DNA from: Galdieria sulphuraria
Lineage: Eukaryota; Rhodophyta; Bangiophyceae; Galdieriales; Galdieriaceae
NCBI RefSeq assembly: GCF_000341285.1
Contig: NW_005178471.1
Coordinates: 213,739 to 277,738, forward strand
Direction of reading: 5' to 3'
DNA: 64,000 nt
The notes under the pieces were generated by a model that made no database searches, had not been told where the DNA came from, and saw nothing but the letters and a program-made list of their open reading frames with translations. Numbering within the stretch: position 1 is the first letter of the stretch; each line of letters starts with the position of its first letter. Made by a program: the position numbers and the translations under genes. Of the stretch, positions 1 to 10,717 are shown in pieces.

Positions 1-2798
1 CCACACTGACGTGCGATTCCATACAATGCGACGGTTGCCATTTGACAATTGATACTTAAGCCAAACGAAAGAAAACAAAGACGTAAATCCCCTTGGCGAA
101 GTTTGGATGCTGAAGACAGTCCAATTATGACTTGGTCAACAGGTTCAGACTGTCTAAATACTGTTGCAAGGCGAGCAATTCCTAAAAAGCCTTCGATAGC
201 AGATTGGACTTCATCACCATCCTTCGCTGCTCCAAGTGCCCTACAAGTTGCAGTCAACATGGGCTTCCAAGCTATCAAGAAGACATCTTCATCAAATTCC
301 TTGGCTTTCGCAGGTGAAGGAAACGCCAACATATTGTTACTTTCACCACTTTCCGGATCAATACCCATCTTTCTCAACTGTTCATCCCAATGATCTTCTG
401 TCAATGCATGCAAACCTGATTCATCACTCATTCTGATCTCTACACTGGAAATATTTGCATAAACTTCTCTTAAGAACTCTCTCGGAAGGTCATGTCCATC
501 ATTGATTCCACGACTGTTGGATATAAACTCTTCCAAAGTCATCTTCTTTTTTATCGAAGAATTATGTTGATCAGTATTCAACATAATACAAGCAAAGGCC
601 AAAACATGCGCCGCATCTGCTGAGTTGAATGGTGTACTGCTCTTATTTTGTTCATAGAAATGTTCAGAAAAGGATTGCAAGATTCTGTCAATCTTCTGTG
701 CTTCTCCTGGTAGTCGAAAGGATTCGAGGAAAACACGAAGACTTGTCGTGAAAGGCCTATTTTTGAAATCAAAGAGTCTAACATAATTCTTCAAGATTTT
801 TATGGAAACTTCATCTGGTTCCCCCAAACATGCTCCAATAGTGGTTTTGTTGAGTCCTGGAGTAAACCGCAAAAAAGCAGCAGCAGCCTTGTTTCCATCG
901 ATATCGTGGAAGCTTGAAAGTATTGGAGACCTTGGAGAGAATCTACTGGGAGACGATGGAGGACTAGCCGAGCTTTTGGGAGAACTCGACATTGATACTT
1001 GCGCAAGCAAATCACGTTTACGAATAAGATCGATTACCTGCATCCCACTTGTGAAGGGTCCGACCGAATTGAATTCTTTCACTAGTTCGTCAATTCTCCT
1101 TTTTAACCTTTTCTTTGCACGCATCTGCTCTATAGATATATCTGGAACTCGATGGACCCATCCAAAAATACGGTCGATATCAGAGTCATCAGGAACAAAG
1201 GAACGAGTTGCAAGAGTGTCCATGCAAGTTAAAAATATTTCAAAGCTGATGTAACCAGTTGCAGACAAAAAGCCATCCTCCGTTAAAACAGTTTCTTCTG
1301 AAAGTGCTTCTAAAAGTGGTTGAACGGCGTCTGATTCATTCAATTGACAGTCTAAAATTGCATAAGCTGCAGATAAAAAGCCTTGTTTTTGTAACAACGC
1401 GGCAAGAGAGTCGAGAGCAATCTCTCTGGTCACTGGACTAATTGTTGGATGAACATTATTGTAGCCATTTCCTTCTTCATTTTCTTCTTTGAATAGAAAC
1501 GAGCGTGCAATACGAATAAGAATCATCTGAACCAAAGGAGTGGAATAGGGACCCAAGGTACTAATCAGACAAAGAACTGTACTAAATGATGAGGTTATCA
1601 CTGTTGATGGATCATTCAACATTCCTAAACATCGCAATAATGCTCGACAAACATCCCTCAAGAGAATCCTCCTAAGAGATGGCATCTGGGCTAAGGAACC
1701 TCTCGGAGCAGAATGCAAAGCGATTTCCAGCAATTGCAATCCAATTAAGCGTTCCTCAATGTTTTGAGTTATCACTGGGTCAACCATACGTGCACCAAGA
1801 GATAAAAACCAGGCAAGCGATCGATAGTTGTATCGCATGTGAGGAGGATTGATATATGTCGACCTTTCTTCCGTAGCTGTAGGACTACGATTCTGTTTTG
1901 TTAAAGTTTGTTCCTCTTTGTTGCCATTTGTAAAAGTATCTAAAGGCTTGGCTTCTCTCGTATTGTTGTATTCCAATGCGCTTTCGTGAACCAGAAAGGA
2001 AGCTCTTGAAAATATGTGACTGATTACGGTTCTTAAATATGACTCTGCAACTTTTCGTGAACATTCTGAGCGTTTCTTTCCTCTTGGAGAACAGACCCGA
2101 AGAAATGTTTCGATACAGTGTACCAAAGCCTCATTAGACAAGTATTCACCTTCTGGGCTATTCACACAATGGGCCATCAACTCACAAATACGACTCATCA
2201 TAACTTCTTCCGTACTCGAATCAAAGCCACCAAACCGCAAAGCTGAAACAGTCTCCACGATGTCCTCGACTGCCTTTGCTGCCTCCTCCCAACATAAGTT
2301 CCCTGATAGTTTGACAAGTGCTGTAGGAACACGATAAACAATCAATCTGCTCAAAGACGATAAAACCGTAGAAATAATATTTCCTGGAAGGTCCTCTGTT
2401 CTCAAGAGGTCGACAAAAGGCTTAAATACACTTCTTGGATCCTTTGGCCAAGACTCACTTGCGAAAGCGTTCCTCAAGAGTTTTATATTTTTTACCAATC
2501 GAGTTTCGTCCCCACTTTTGTTAACTCCTCCAAAAGTAGAACCTAATAAATAAACTGAACCATTGGAAAGATCAGCCACACCAGGTTGGGCGAAACGTGG
2601 GTTTCTTCTCAACGCGGCAAGTACTTTTCTTGCTTCGGACAAAACAATATCAGAAGTCTCACGTTTCTCGTAAAACAAAACGGAACCTTCCACCATTTGG
2701 TCACTTTCCAACTGTCTTCTTTCTTCTCGCAAGGAATTTTCTACTCGGGAAGAGTGCGCTTCGATGGTCTGAAGAACACGACTTTGCAAAGGCTGCAT
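1..2798 (-). CDS. ARF guanine-nucleotide exchange factor, GBF1/GNOM class (5' part; runs off left edge)
   Basis: Large Sec7-family exchange factor that should load GTP on ARF GTPases at Golgi/ER membranes. The minus-strand frame is open with no intron from the ATG at 2798 to the window edge (about 930 residues), so the C-terminal part is missing. The N-terminal region matches the DCB/HUS part of GNOM and GBF1 (segments such as LAALRRNPRF-like and FKPFVDLLR). The Sec7 domain lies around residues 590-780 and carries the glutamate finger in FRLPGEAQKIDR near residue 698, followed by FACIMLNTDQHN. After it comes the HDS1-like region with CQMATVALYGIARQCG, as in GNOM. The start is the first ATG after an in-frame stop. 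Oddity: the early Sec7 helix region is Ser/Pro-rich instead of the usual FNxxPxxGI stretch. Family assignment is firm; GNOM versus GBF1 naming is only by class. Confidence 0.9.
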   Translation of the reverse strand, partial: MQPLQSRVLQTIEAHSSRVENSLREERRQLESDQMVEGSVLFYEKRETSDIVLSEARKVLAALRRNPRFAQPGVADLSNGSVYLLGSTFGGVNKSGDETRLVKNIKLLRNAFASESWPKDPRSVFKPFVDLLRTEDLPGNIISTVLSSLSRLIVYRVPTALVKLSGNLCWEEAAKAVEDIVETVSALRFGGFDSSTEEVMMSRICELMAHCVNSPEGEYLSNEALVHCIETFLRVCSPRGKKRSECSRKVAESYLRTVISHIFSRASFLVHESALEYNNTREAKPLDTFTNGNKEEQTLTKQNRSPTATEERSTYINPPHMRYNYRSLAWFLSLGARMVDPVITQNIEERLIGLQLLEIALHSAPRGSLAQMPSLRRILLRDVCRALLRCLGMLNDPSTVITSSFSTVLCLISTLGPYSTPLVQMILIRIARSFLFKEENEEGNGYNNVHPTISPVTREIALDSLAALLQKQGFLSAAYAILDCQLNESDAVQPLLEALSEETVLTEDGFLSATGYISFEIFLTCMDTLATRSFVPDDSDIDRIFGWVHRVPDISIEQMRAKKRLKRRIDELVKEFNSVGPFTSGMQVIDLIRKRDLLAQVSMSSSPKSSASPPSSPSRFSPRSPILSSFHDIDGNKAAAAFLRFTPGLNKTTIGACLGEPDEVSIKILKNYVRLFDFKNRPFTTSLRVFLESFRLPGEAQKIDRILQSFSEHFYEQNKSSTPFNSADAAHVLAFACIMLNTDQHNSSIKKKMTLEEFISNSRGINDGHDLPREFLREVYANISSVEIRMSDESGLHALTEDHWDEQLRKMGIDPESGESNNMLAFPSPAKAKEFDEDVFLIAWKPMLTATCRALGAAKDGDEVQSAIEGFLGIARLATVFRQSEPVDQVIIGLSSASKLRQGDLRLCFLSFGLSINCQMATVALYGIARQC

Positions 2799-3032
2799 TT
2801 TGACAAAATGGTTATAGCTTCTTAACAACAAAGATAACTTCTGTATTTACTCGTACGGAAGATAACAAGTAATGAAGCTTGTACGAACAAACCCAGTTCG
2901 ATACATGGCCAAAGTGAGTTGACCAGAACGATTAAAACCTAAATAACAATTTGGACTTTCCCACCAAATTTCTAAATGGTTCGTCGAACGTGATTCATTT
3001 AATAAACCATCCATTTTCTATCATTACTTGAG

Positions 3033-4194
3033 TCAACGAATACCCATCTTTCGTAAAACACTTACCAAACATTTAACGAAATCTTCAACAAGGTTGTATA
3101 ATTGATTTCTAGTAATATCCCCGAACCATGCTTTGGAAGCAACTCTCCTCCCAGCAGCTATTTGTCTCCTTTTCACACCAGGTTGCATATCAGAGTGACT
3201 CATTGCGAAGCGAATGGGATAAGGAAAACTCCAGGTCATCTCTTTAGGCGACGAATCAACATCAATGCGGAAGAAAAGAGGCGTGGTCCAAAGTATGGTC
3301 TCATTGCGAGTAAACTTATCGGTAAATATTTCAGCTGGAAGAACAGGTAAACAAGAAAATACACCCTCCAAGGATTCTATCTCGTTACTAGTGTACTCCC
3401 ATCTAATATGTGAGACTTCTTCCCATAATGTATATCTTCCATTCCATTGGATTAACTTTCTATTACTGCAAACACTTTCTGGAGGATCAGCTACAACTGC
3501 AAAATATATATACCGAATAGAATACAACACATTCCAAAGAATTTTCCATGGTGGATTACTTGGAAAATCTTCGATATATGTGACAAGGCCTTGCTGGTTG
3601 CACAATAATAAAGAATAGCCAGAATATACAGCAACTGGCTTCCAAAAAATGGGCCAAGTGGCGGAAATCGTCCACTGCAGAACAGCTGTCAAGTTGGCCT
3701 CACTGGAAAGTTTCAGCTTTTCGTCCCAAGTCTCAGCTAGATATATTGAAGGTTCAACAAAAAACGATACCAATCTTGTAAATACATCAATAATTTCGTG
3801 TTTTCCCTTTACTGTCTTTATGCAATTCTTCCAAACACAGTCTTCTGCAAGGAGTTGTTCAAGTGACTCTGAACTACTATCTCTGAAAACTTTCTAAACA
3901 ACACTTAAGTGCAAGCACACAAACACACTGTAATATATTTACCAAAATAGCTTTTTGAAATTCGTCAACTACAGGAATATATTTCAAAGGAACTTGAGTG
4001 GGCTTCAAGCTTTCTATAGTGCAACTCAGTTTGCCACGAAAAGTGCTAACAGATAGTTTAACTCTAAAAAGTTGTTTTCGAATAATACTGCTTCCGTAAA
4101 GAGATGAATGTCTCGAGGAAGCCAAGTGATACCTTCGACCTTCGAAACTCCAATAATACGGAGAAACGAAGCCACATCTCTTGCAAATGCTCAT
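3033..4194 (-). CDS. NTF2/SnoaL-like domain protein, probably organellar
   Basis: Two exons, 3943..4194 and 3033..3893, joined by a 49-bp intron (donor GTAAATAT, acceptor TTGTTTAG), give an open frame of 370 residues. Residues 1-60 are rich in Ser, Arg and aromatics with few acids, like a plastid or mitochondrial leader. The middle contains an NTF2-like segment (LEQLLAEDCVWKNC, then HEIIDVFTRLVSFF), a fold used both for small-molecule enzymes and for protein binding. No catalytic residues are recognisable, so I assign no reaction. The first in-frame ATG is at 4194; the frame stays open slightly upstream through a GTG, so an upstream exon cannot be excluded. The stop lies about 235 bp from the start of the ARF-GEF gene on the same strand. 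Confidence 0.6.
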
Positions 4195-4952
4195 TCCAAG
4201 AATAGCAAAATCCGAGATGAGTCCCAACTTCACATGATTCTTCTAAATTGTCCAAAAATAAACAATTTATTCACAAATTGAGCTTAAATACTCTCATATT
4301 GAAATGAATATAATATCTCGTTGCCATTAGAAACTATTAAGTCTGGGATGGTTTCGAATCTTTTAAGCATAGTCTTCATAGGAGGTAATTTTGTTGTAAG
4401 GATTCATCCGAGCGTCATAGACTTTCATATGACACAAACATGAGAATATCTGTAATATCAAAACCACAAAAAAGGATTACAAAGAAATCACAAATCTTGA
4501 AACAGGTTACCTTGCTGTTATAGGTAAAGTTGCGAGCGATTGTTAATGAAGTATTATTCTTTAGACAATAGTCATATTGCCATAAAAAACAAACCAATAG
4601 CCATATTTGATATTAATGCTATTTCCTTTCCATCAAAACAACAAGCATAAAGTACTTCAAATAACGCTCAACTACCAACAATGAAGACATCATTTGGCAA
4701 TTCTTTCGAGTTATGAATACACGTTGCGTAATGATTTGATGAAAAACAATATCGTTCCTAAAGACACTCTGAAGCATAAGTATATCGTTGGAACAACACA
4801 CTCGACAACTACTACAAGATGCGCAAAATAAACTGCCTATAAATGGACACTCATCAGTTCGACAAACTACTCGTACAAGTCACCAAAATGACTGTTACTG
4901 AAACACAACTGTACACTTAAAAACTTGAAATGTTCATTTGCATATAATCGCA
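4195..4952. other. Intergenic stretch, no gene recognised
   Basis: About 760 bp between the NTF2-like gene and the NOSIP stop. Only short unsupported reading frames (up to about 60 codons) occur on the minus strand. A T-loop-like string near 4347 has no matching anticodon or acceptor stems. I see no RNA gene, repeat or recognisable exon. Confidence 0.5.
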
Positions 4953-5871
4953 TCAGACTCTAGCTGCTGGTGCAACTTTCCTTTGTTCCAGTTTGTTCAA
5001 ACTTGTAGCTGCATATCCCGTTCCCTCTGTTTGCAAAAAGATGACGTCTCTAATTGGATCAATATAAGAGTCTGTCACAGGGTTTTTTGAATCACGTTTT
5101 GCAAACCGTTCCACACATTCGGCACAAATAACGTCCCCACTATCTCTCAATACAGCACACTTCACTGCATTCGAAAGTCCAACATAACAAACGGGACACA
5201 TATACTGCCACTCATTCTTTCCATATTTCTCAATGACTCGGTGTTGTTCTTTCTCTGCGGCAAGAGTGAATTTGACAGTGATCAGATCCTTTGCCTTTAA
5301 GGGTTTTCCACTCATAGGACAACAAGTATACTTGATTGACGCACCCTTTTCTCCGTCTACAACAATCTCTTCTTTCTGCCCAACTTTACTTTCTGGCAAC
5401 CAACAATTGCTTGAACCAAAGTCTTTTCCTTCAAAAGAATCACTAAGCTTGGGCTTCTTCACAGTGTTGCTAAGGCCACGAGCTTTCCTCTCAAATTCCT
5501 CAATTCTTTCGCGTTGTTCTTCCTGCTCAAGTCGCTCTTTTTGGAGCTTCGAGGCTAGCTTACGTTTTCTTTCATTCTCTTCAACCTTTTTTAAACTTCT
5601 CTTTTGATTAAGAAGGTGTTCTAGTATTGCTTCTCGGTCATACAAAAAACCTTCAGGCGTTACCTACAAACTTCTTAAAAACTTCAAACAGAAAAGCACA
5701 GACTCAACGAACCACTGGGTCCTTACTGGGTTGCAAGGAGAGACAACAACAGTCAAAAGGTCGTATCGTTTCTGAACTTAATACAACGGTCTTTGAACCA
5801 TAACCCATTTTCTTCTTCTCATGATAAGAAAATACAGCTGAGTCATAACTGTGTTTCGAGTGTCGTGTCAT
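4953..5871 (-). CDS. NOSIP-like U-box E3 ubiquitin ligase (CSU1/NOSIP family)
   Basis: Exons 5713..5871 and 4953..5663 with a 49-bp intron encode 289 residues. The N-terminus (MTRHSKHSYDSAVFSYHEKK) and the split U-box (FDCCCLSLQPSKDPV, then VTPEGFLYDREAIL) are diagnostic of nitric-oxide-synthase-interacting protein and its plant counterpart CSU1. A charged coiled coil follows (about residues 70-120), then the second U-box-like half (MCPVCYVGLSN and a CAECVERF segment). The family acts as an E3 ligase and as a spliceosome-associated factor. The intron uses the unusual donor GTTCGT. The start codon lies only 76 bp from the divergent PPP4R2 start, so both genes must share a very small promoter. 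Confidence 0.93.
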
Positions 5872-5930
5872 ATCTAGCCAAGTCTTTCTGTGACAGTACA
5901 AAGGAACGAACAACAAATTATTCAACGAAA

Positions 5931-5951
5931 ATGTGTTTGGTCCACACATGA
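5931..5951 (+). promoter_or_regulatory. Six-codon upstream ORF overlapping the PPP4R2 start (ATGA)
   Basis: The first ATG upstream of PPP4R2 opens a six-codon frame (MCLVHT) whose TGA at 5949-5951 overlaps the main ATG at 5948 as ATGA. If the transcript begins upstream of 5931, ribosomes would meet this frame first, and the main frame would be reached by leaky scanning or by termination-reinitiation. Whether it is transcribed is not visible. Confidence 0.4.
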
Positions 5952-6475
5952 CATGCAACTCCGAGGATAGAGCAGAAGAGCTTTTACACCAAGTAGCTAC
6001 TGAAGGGAGGCTATGTAGCGCCTGGGAAGAGTTGAAAACCTATATTGTTCAAGTGTTGAAAAGTGTTCATATGAAATACACGGAAAAGGAAACTGTAGAA
6101 GCGGATTCAACCAAGTTGTATACTGAGTTGGAGACTATGGTGAAAGATTGTCAACGAGCTCCTTTTACCGTCCAAAGAATATGTGAACTTCTACTGAACC
6201 CTACTTATAACAGTTTTGAAAAGTTTTGCCAAGCTTTTGAAAAACTATTCCATGTCGTTAGTCGTGTTGCGGAAGGGGAAGGTGTATTTACTTCCAATTT
6301 ATTGTACCTTCGGAAACAAAGGAACTCAGACTGGCAAGCTGCGGATGGTGAAAGCTCTTGTTCTTCTACAGAAACAGAGATACTTTCAGATGCTGAGAAT
6401 TCCAATACCGCGTTATCTTGTGAACAGCAAGACAACAATATGAACGGAGGGGAAGAGGATAGTACTGAAGCTTAA
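5948..6475 (+). CDS. Protein phosphatase 4 regulatory subunit 2 (PPP4R2 family)
   Basis: Single-exon gene, 175 residues. The central part (APFTVQRICELLLNPTYN, then FEKFCQAFEKLFHVVSRV) is the signature of PPP4R2, the regulatory subunit that binds the PP4 catalytic subunit, a phosphatase involved in DNA-damage recovery and centrosome or splicing functions. The C-terminal 50 residues are acidic, Ser/Asn-rich and probably disordered, as in other family members, but the whole protein is much shorter than animal PPP4R2. The ATG at 5948 was chosen because the upstream ATG at 5931 is out of frame. Divergent from NOSIP across 76 bp. Confidence 0.85.
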   Translation: MTCNSEDRAEELLHQVATEGRLCSAWEELKTYIVQVLKSVHMKYTEKETVEADSTKLYTELETMVKDCQRAPFTVQRICELLLNPTYNSFEKFCQAFEKLFHVVSRVAEGEGVFTSNLLYLRKQRNSDWQAADGESSCSSTETEILSDAENSNTALSCEQQDNNMNGGEEDSTEA

Positions 6476-6893
6476 CTTTTTAACAACGTTAGGCAGTTGT
6501 TGGTCCCCTATGAAAGGTTTCCATCACTGAGGGCTGTTGTTCGAGACTGACCATGGTCCAAAAATGAAGATATGTTTCTTTATGAGAGAAATACTGGACA
6601 TTGTATATTCTTTGGTTGTTTTTTATGATGGTTTTACTATAGGGTGGTACATACCAATTAAATGGTTTATTGTCTTAGCATAACAAGGTGAAGTATGCTA
6701 TTTGAATCTTGGAAAAATTACTTTTAGTTGCAGACGAAATATGGTGGAAGACCCTATGTTTCTGTTATGAAGAAAAGTTTGAATAAAACTTTCAAGTTTT
6801 TCTGTTTCATGATTGAGTTAAAGATTCTCCACTTCCCCCAAAAAATGGCGCTCATTTTAAATTTCCAAAAGTTAATTTGATCGTTGCAAGCAA
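6476..6893. other. Intergenic stretch, nothing recognised
   Basis: About 420 bp of A+T-rich sequence between PPP4R2 and the SANT-domain gene on the same strand. It must hold the 3' end of the first and the promoter of the second; no frame, RNA gene or repeat stands out. Confidence 0.5.
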
Positions 6894-7795
6894 ATGAGTT
6901 CTGCCTCGGAATACGAGAAGAGACGACTCGAGAATATAAAGAAGAATGAGGAGATCCTTCTTAGACTTGGGTTGAACGCAGTTGCACCTTGTAGAGAATT
7001 GAAACGGTCTGAACCCTCCGCCTTATCCATTGTTACCAAGTCAGATGCTAAGAGACATACAATTGGACTAGAGTCATATCTTCCAAAAAGAAGAAGCACG
7101 CGAAACAAAGAGCTGAAGAGCGAGAGATTAGAATCCAAGGAGAAGGAGATATCTGAGAATCATGAGGAGAATTGTACTGTTCACATGGAGGAAGATGAGG
7201 CAGACGCTCTCATAGACCTAGATACTTGGTGCGATATGAACAACATTCAACCAGGTCCTTGGGTAGACGGTGTGCAAGTCTATACAGAACGAACAAAAAT
7301 CGCTAACGATGAATAGGTCACTATCGTGGTTGGGTTAATGAGGACGTCCGTCAGTCATTAGGAATAGCTTCTTCCGCAAGTGAAGCATGGGAGTCAAATG
7401 GAGGAGGAAAATTTTCATATAGGAATCCTTATGGTCATATGGATACAAAGTCCATAAAGAAAGATACCAAAACTCGATCAAGTGCAAAGGAATGGGCGAG
7501 AAAAATGATTTATAAGAACCCAAATGCCTATTTCTATCGACATACTTGCCCTGGAGAAGAACAAAAGTATGGTGAATGGAGTGAAGAGGAAGTCGACCTG
7601 TTTGTTCAAGTTGCTAAAACATACGGTAGTGGTGATAAATGGGGACTGTTTGCCAGTCATATACCTCATCGAGTTGGATATCAATGTAGCGCAGCATATC
7701 GTGAGATAGTGATTCCCCGAGGCCTTATAAGAGATCCGAATTTCAGGATAACCAGAAATGGAAAAGCCATATACGTGGGCAGGCATTGTCATTGA
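6894..7795 (+). CDS. SANT/Myb-like domain protein
   Basis: Exons 6894..7269 and 7317..7795 are joined by a 47-bp intron with branch-point-like CTAAC close to the acceptor, giving 284 residues. The N-terminus has the motif EYEKRRLENIKKNEEIL plus LGL, seen at the start of several plant and algal nuclear proteins including WDR76-like ones. The C-terminal half holds a SANT/Myb-type repeat (GEWSEEEVDLFVQVAKTYG, then WGLFASHIPHRVGYQC), ending in a conserved GKAIYVG segment. It is probably a nuclear chromatin or transcription-associated protein; its targets are unknown. The middle is basic and Ser/Glu-rich. Confidence 0.75.
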
Positions 7796-8316
7796 TTCTT
7801 ACTTGTTACTAATAAAGAAATGTGCAGATTAGTAAAATGTGGTAAAACTCCTTTCATTTTTTGTAAATGGTCGTTGAGCAGAAACTACAAACTTACTTTA
7901 CGTGGATGTCAGGTTCGTTGTTAAGGAAGTTGTGAGATGTTCTTTATCAACGTGTTTCCCCGAAGACAAAAAAAATTCATCCATTGAAGAAAAGCGAAAT
8001 CCTTGTTTGTCCAAATTCAAAAAAGATGAAAAGAACTTTGACGATTTATTCAAGTAGTTACTACGTGCACATGCTGTTGATAATGAATCTTCAGGATACT
8101 TCTAATTCTCACCTGTTTCCCAAGAACAGTATCATTCATAGGCCACGTAAGGACGATATCCTCTTCATTTCATAATAAACATTAGATATTGAACAAATAA
8201 GAAACTAAATGACAACCAAAGATCACTCTTTTCAAGTAAAATGTCACAATGAGGACCGTAGGTTTCATTTTCAACTATTTGGCAACACAATCAACAGCCT
8301 TCAAGCTTGCTACATA
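7796..8316. other. Convergent intergenic stretch, nothing recognised
   Basis: About 520 bp between the stops of the SANT protein and TSR3. Short frames near 7990-8170 have no supporting similarity. Presumably it carries both 3' untranslated regions. Confidence 0.5.
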
Positions 8317-9144
8317 TTACGAGACTTCATTAACTGTCGAAATCTCCAAGCTACTTGTACAATCCTCCAGTTCAAAATCTTCCGACATCCTAAAACTTGC
8401 TTTTTGTGTGCTGTAATTGGGATTTCCTGATAAAAAAGGATCATCATCATTATCCTCTTCAGATGTATTCAACTCGTCTGTTCTTGATGCTCTATTCTTT
8501 TTATTCAGCTCCTCTAAAATCTTAAACTGAACGTTTACAATTTCGGTACTTGTAGAGCAAGCCTCATATGCCGATAAATAGGACTGATTTACTTGCCAAA
8601 AAGAATTGCCCCAACCAAACTTTTCGAGCAGTCTTTCTGCCTCAGCTCTTCTGTGCATAATAGTCAATGCAGCAGCAAACGCCTCTACACAGCTCAATTG
8701 TAGGGGCTTTCCATACTTTGTAGGGTTTGCAGCAATAAGGAACGGAAGAAGTCTGGGTTGTGCCTTACTAAGTTTTGCAAAGGGTACTTCGTCAAGTTTC
8801 GCCCACGAACAGTCGATCGCAGCCAGGCCGTGTTTTAGTACAATTTCTGCGTCTTGTGGGGAGAAAGCTGTTGAGCCCTCAGGACTTAGTATAATACCAC
8901 GAAAGGCTCGATGTACTTCAAGACTCGAAACAAGGCCGAATCTCAACAGTTTCCTACCTGTGCAACGTTTCGCATCACATTGCTGAAAGTCGTAGAGAAA
9001 TAGCTTAACGTTCCCTTTCTGAACATTTCCTTCGATGCTATCATGTCTAGACTTATCCTCAAACCTCTCTACCACAGGCAAACTTCTCGACTGGCCACGT
9101 TGATGACGCTGACGGTTCATTCCTTCCTTTGATGCTTTCTCCAT
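8317..9144 (-). CDS. TSR3: 18S rRNA aminocarboxypropyltransferase TSR3
   Basis: Intronless, 275 residues. TSR3 transfers the aminocarboxypropyl group of S-adenosylmethionine to the hypermodified uridine of 18S rRNA late in small-subunit maturation. Family marks are DFQQCDAKRCTGRKLLRFG near residues 52-70, GLAAIDCSWAKLDEVPF and LPFLIAANPTKYGKP followed by LSCVEAFAAAL. The C-terminal 70 residues are acidic and low complexity, as is common in this family. The start is the ATG at 9144; the upstream F-box gene diverges from it across about 110 bp. Confidence 0.95.
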   Translation of the reverse strand: MEKASKEGMNRQRHQRGQSRSLPVVERFEDKSRHDSIEGNVQKGNVKLFLYDFQQCDAKRCTGRKLLRFGLVSSLEVHRAFRGIILSPEGSTAFSPQDAEIVLKHGLAAIDCSWAKLDEVPFAKLSKAQPRLLPFLIAANPTKYGKPLQLSCVEAFAAALTIMHRRAEAERLLEKFGWGNSFWQVNQSYLSAYEACSTSTEIVNVQFKILEELNKKNRASRTDELNTSEEDNDDDPFLSGNPNYSTQKASFRMSEDFELEDCTSSLEISTVNEVS

Positions 9145-9258
9145 CGGAGTCGATTTAAAAGGATTTGCACGTGGTCAGAGAGTATTTGGCGGTATTGGTT
9201 GTGTTATGATTGGTTGTCCTTAAAGGCAGAAAGGGAAAGACACGAGGAAATAGTGAGG

Positions 9259-10717
9259 ATGGCACACACTCTGTCGTCAGAGGTTCCAATCATTAACAAC
9301 TCTACAAAGACTATTTGTATCATTGACGAAGAAGATTACCGGCGAATGACTCATCTAGCAGCGGAGCTAAGAAAAGCAAGAGGAAACATCTTTTCTGAGT
9401 AAGTATAAGACTTTTTGTGACTTTTAGTCTGAATATCTGTACTGTTACAAAGGTTGTCTTCGAATGAGAAGGGTATAGAGATGGTTTTGAGGAGTGGAAG
9501 GAAACTTGGTTCGTGTTCCACTAACAAAGTGGGCTGTCGTTCGAAAAGAGCTTGTTTGAAGAGAAAGAGAGCGGATGACTGGAATTTACATCGTTGCAGC
9601 GGAAACTGTATAGCCAGCTGTGGAAAGTTTGTGAAGCAAGGCAGTTTTTGTGGGTTTAATACTCTCCCAAAAGACTTACTTTTTCACATATGCAGCTTTC
9701 TTACTGATTTTTTGGATATTGTTCGTTTACGTCGAACTTGTAGGAGTTTTCGAGAAATTTTCTCGAGTAATCTCTTGTTTCCAAAACTTGATTTCGGAAA
9801 TTGTAGATATCTGGACGACAACATGTTACTGTCTTTCTTGAGCTCGTCATTTTTACCGTTTAAAGCGAGGTTCGAACAAATTATTCTCTCCAAATGTCAT
9901 CGGTTAAGTAGTCGAAGTATTCTGCGACTTTTCGAATGTACTTTAGAAGATACAACGGAACATTTGGATATTCGATGGTGTACAGAGTTGGATGAGTCTA
10001 TTACAGAGAAGCTTTCAAAGTTGTTGAAATTGAAGACCTTGCTTATGTCTCACACTCGTCGTATTTCTGCTGTGTATTTACCGAGCATATTTGAGAGCTT
10101 GCACAGTCTTAGAGTTGTGGATCTTTCTTTTACTAGTTGCAATCGAGAAGTCTTGTTTCAGTTAAATTGTAAATATCTTTCAGTTTTAAAATTGCAAGGT
10201 ATCTCCGACGTTGACGATGAAGTGGTAGATATACTTTCCCAACGATTGCAAATGATAGAGAAGCTTGATCTTTCCTGGTGTCCAAATGTTGGTAGTCGTT
10301 CTTTATTTTCCATCGCATCGCGCTGTAATATGTTACAAGAAATAGGGTAGGTTTTTTTTGATGAATCACTTTATGTTTCTTACAAGATATCCAAGGTTAT
10401 CTGAAACGAAAGTATCAGATGACGGTCTGTGTGAATTGATGCGGTCGTGTCCCAGAATCAATAGTATTCAAGCTTCACGTTGTTCTCGTATTCGGGATTC
10501 TTTTGTACAGTTTATTGTCGATAACATTGTTTTGAGGGAACGACTAACGAGTCTTGATATCTCATCTTGTCATAATATATCTGATACAGTAGTTGAAGAA
10601 TTGCTTAAACAATGTAGAAACTTGAGATTTGTGGATGTTTCCAAGTTACCCTCTCGGAAGATATCTTGTTCAACCATATGTGCATTGCGAAGGAGAAATG
10701 TAGAAATTCTCTTTTAA
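9259..10717 (+). CDS. F-box / leucine-rich repeat protein
   Basis: Exons 9259..9398, 9453..10346 and 10387..10717 (introns of 54 and 40 bp) encode 454 residues. An F-box (LPKDLLFHICSFLTDFLDIV, then LRRTCRSFREI) lies about residues 120-165 and is followed by AMN1-type leucine-rich repeats with the consensus LDLSWCPNVGSRSL. Such proteins are substrate receptors of SCF ubiquitin ligases, the F-box binding SKP1 and the repeats binding the target. No target is predictable. The first ATG in the spliced frame is at 9259; the frame is open some codons upstream, so a 5' exon is possible. A five-codon upstream frame begins at 9206. Confidence 0.85.

Noticed and set aside
802-1254. 150-codon plus-strand frame opposite the ARF-GEF
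   Set aside because: It is antisense to a well-supported Sec7 coding region and has no family resemblance; an open antisense frame is expected from the codon usage.
4330-4370. tRNA-like T-loop string near 4347
   Set aside because: No acceptor stem, D-arm or anticodon arm can be paired at the right distances.
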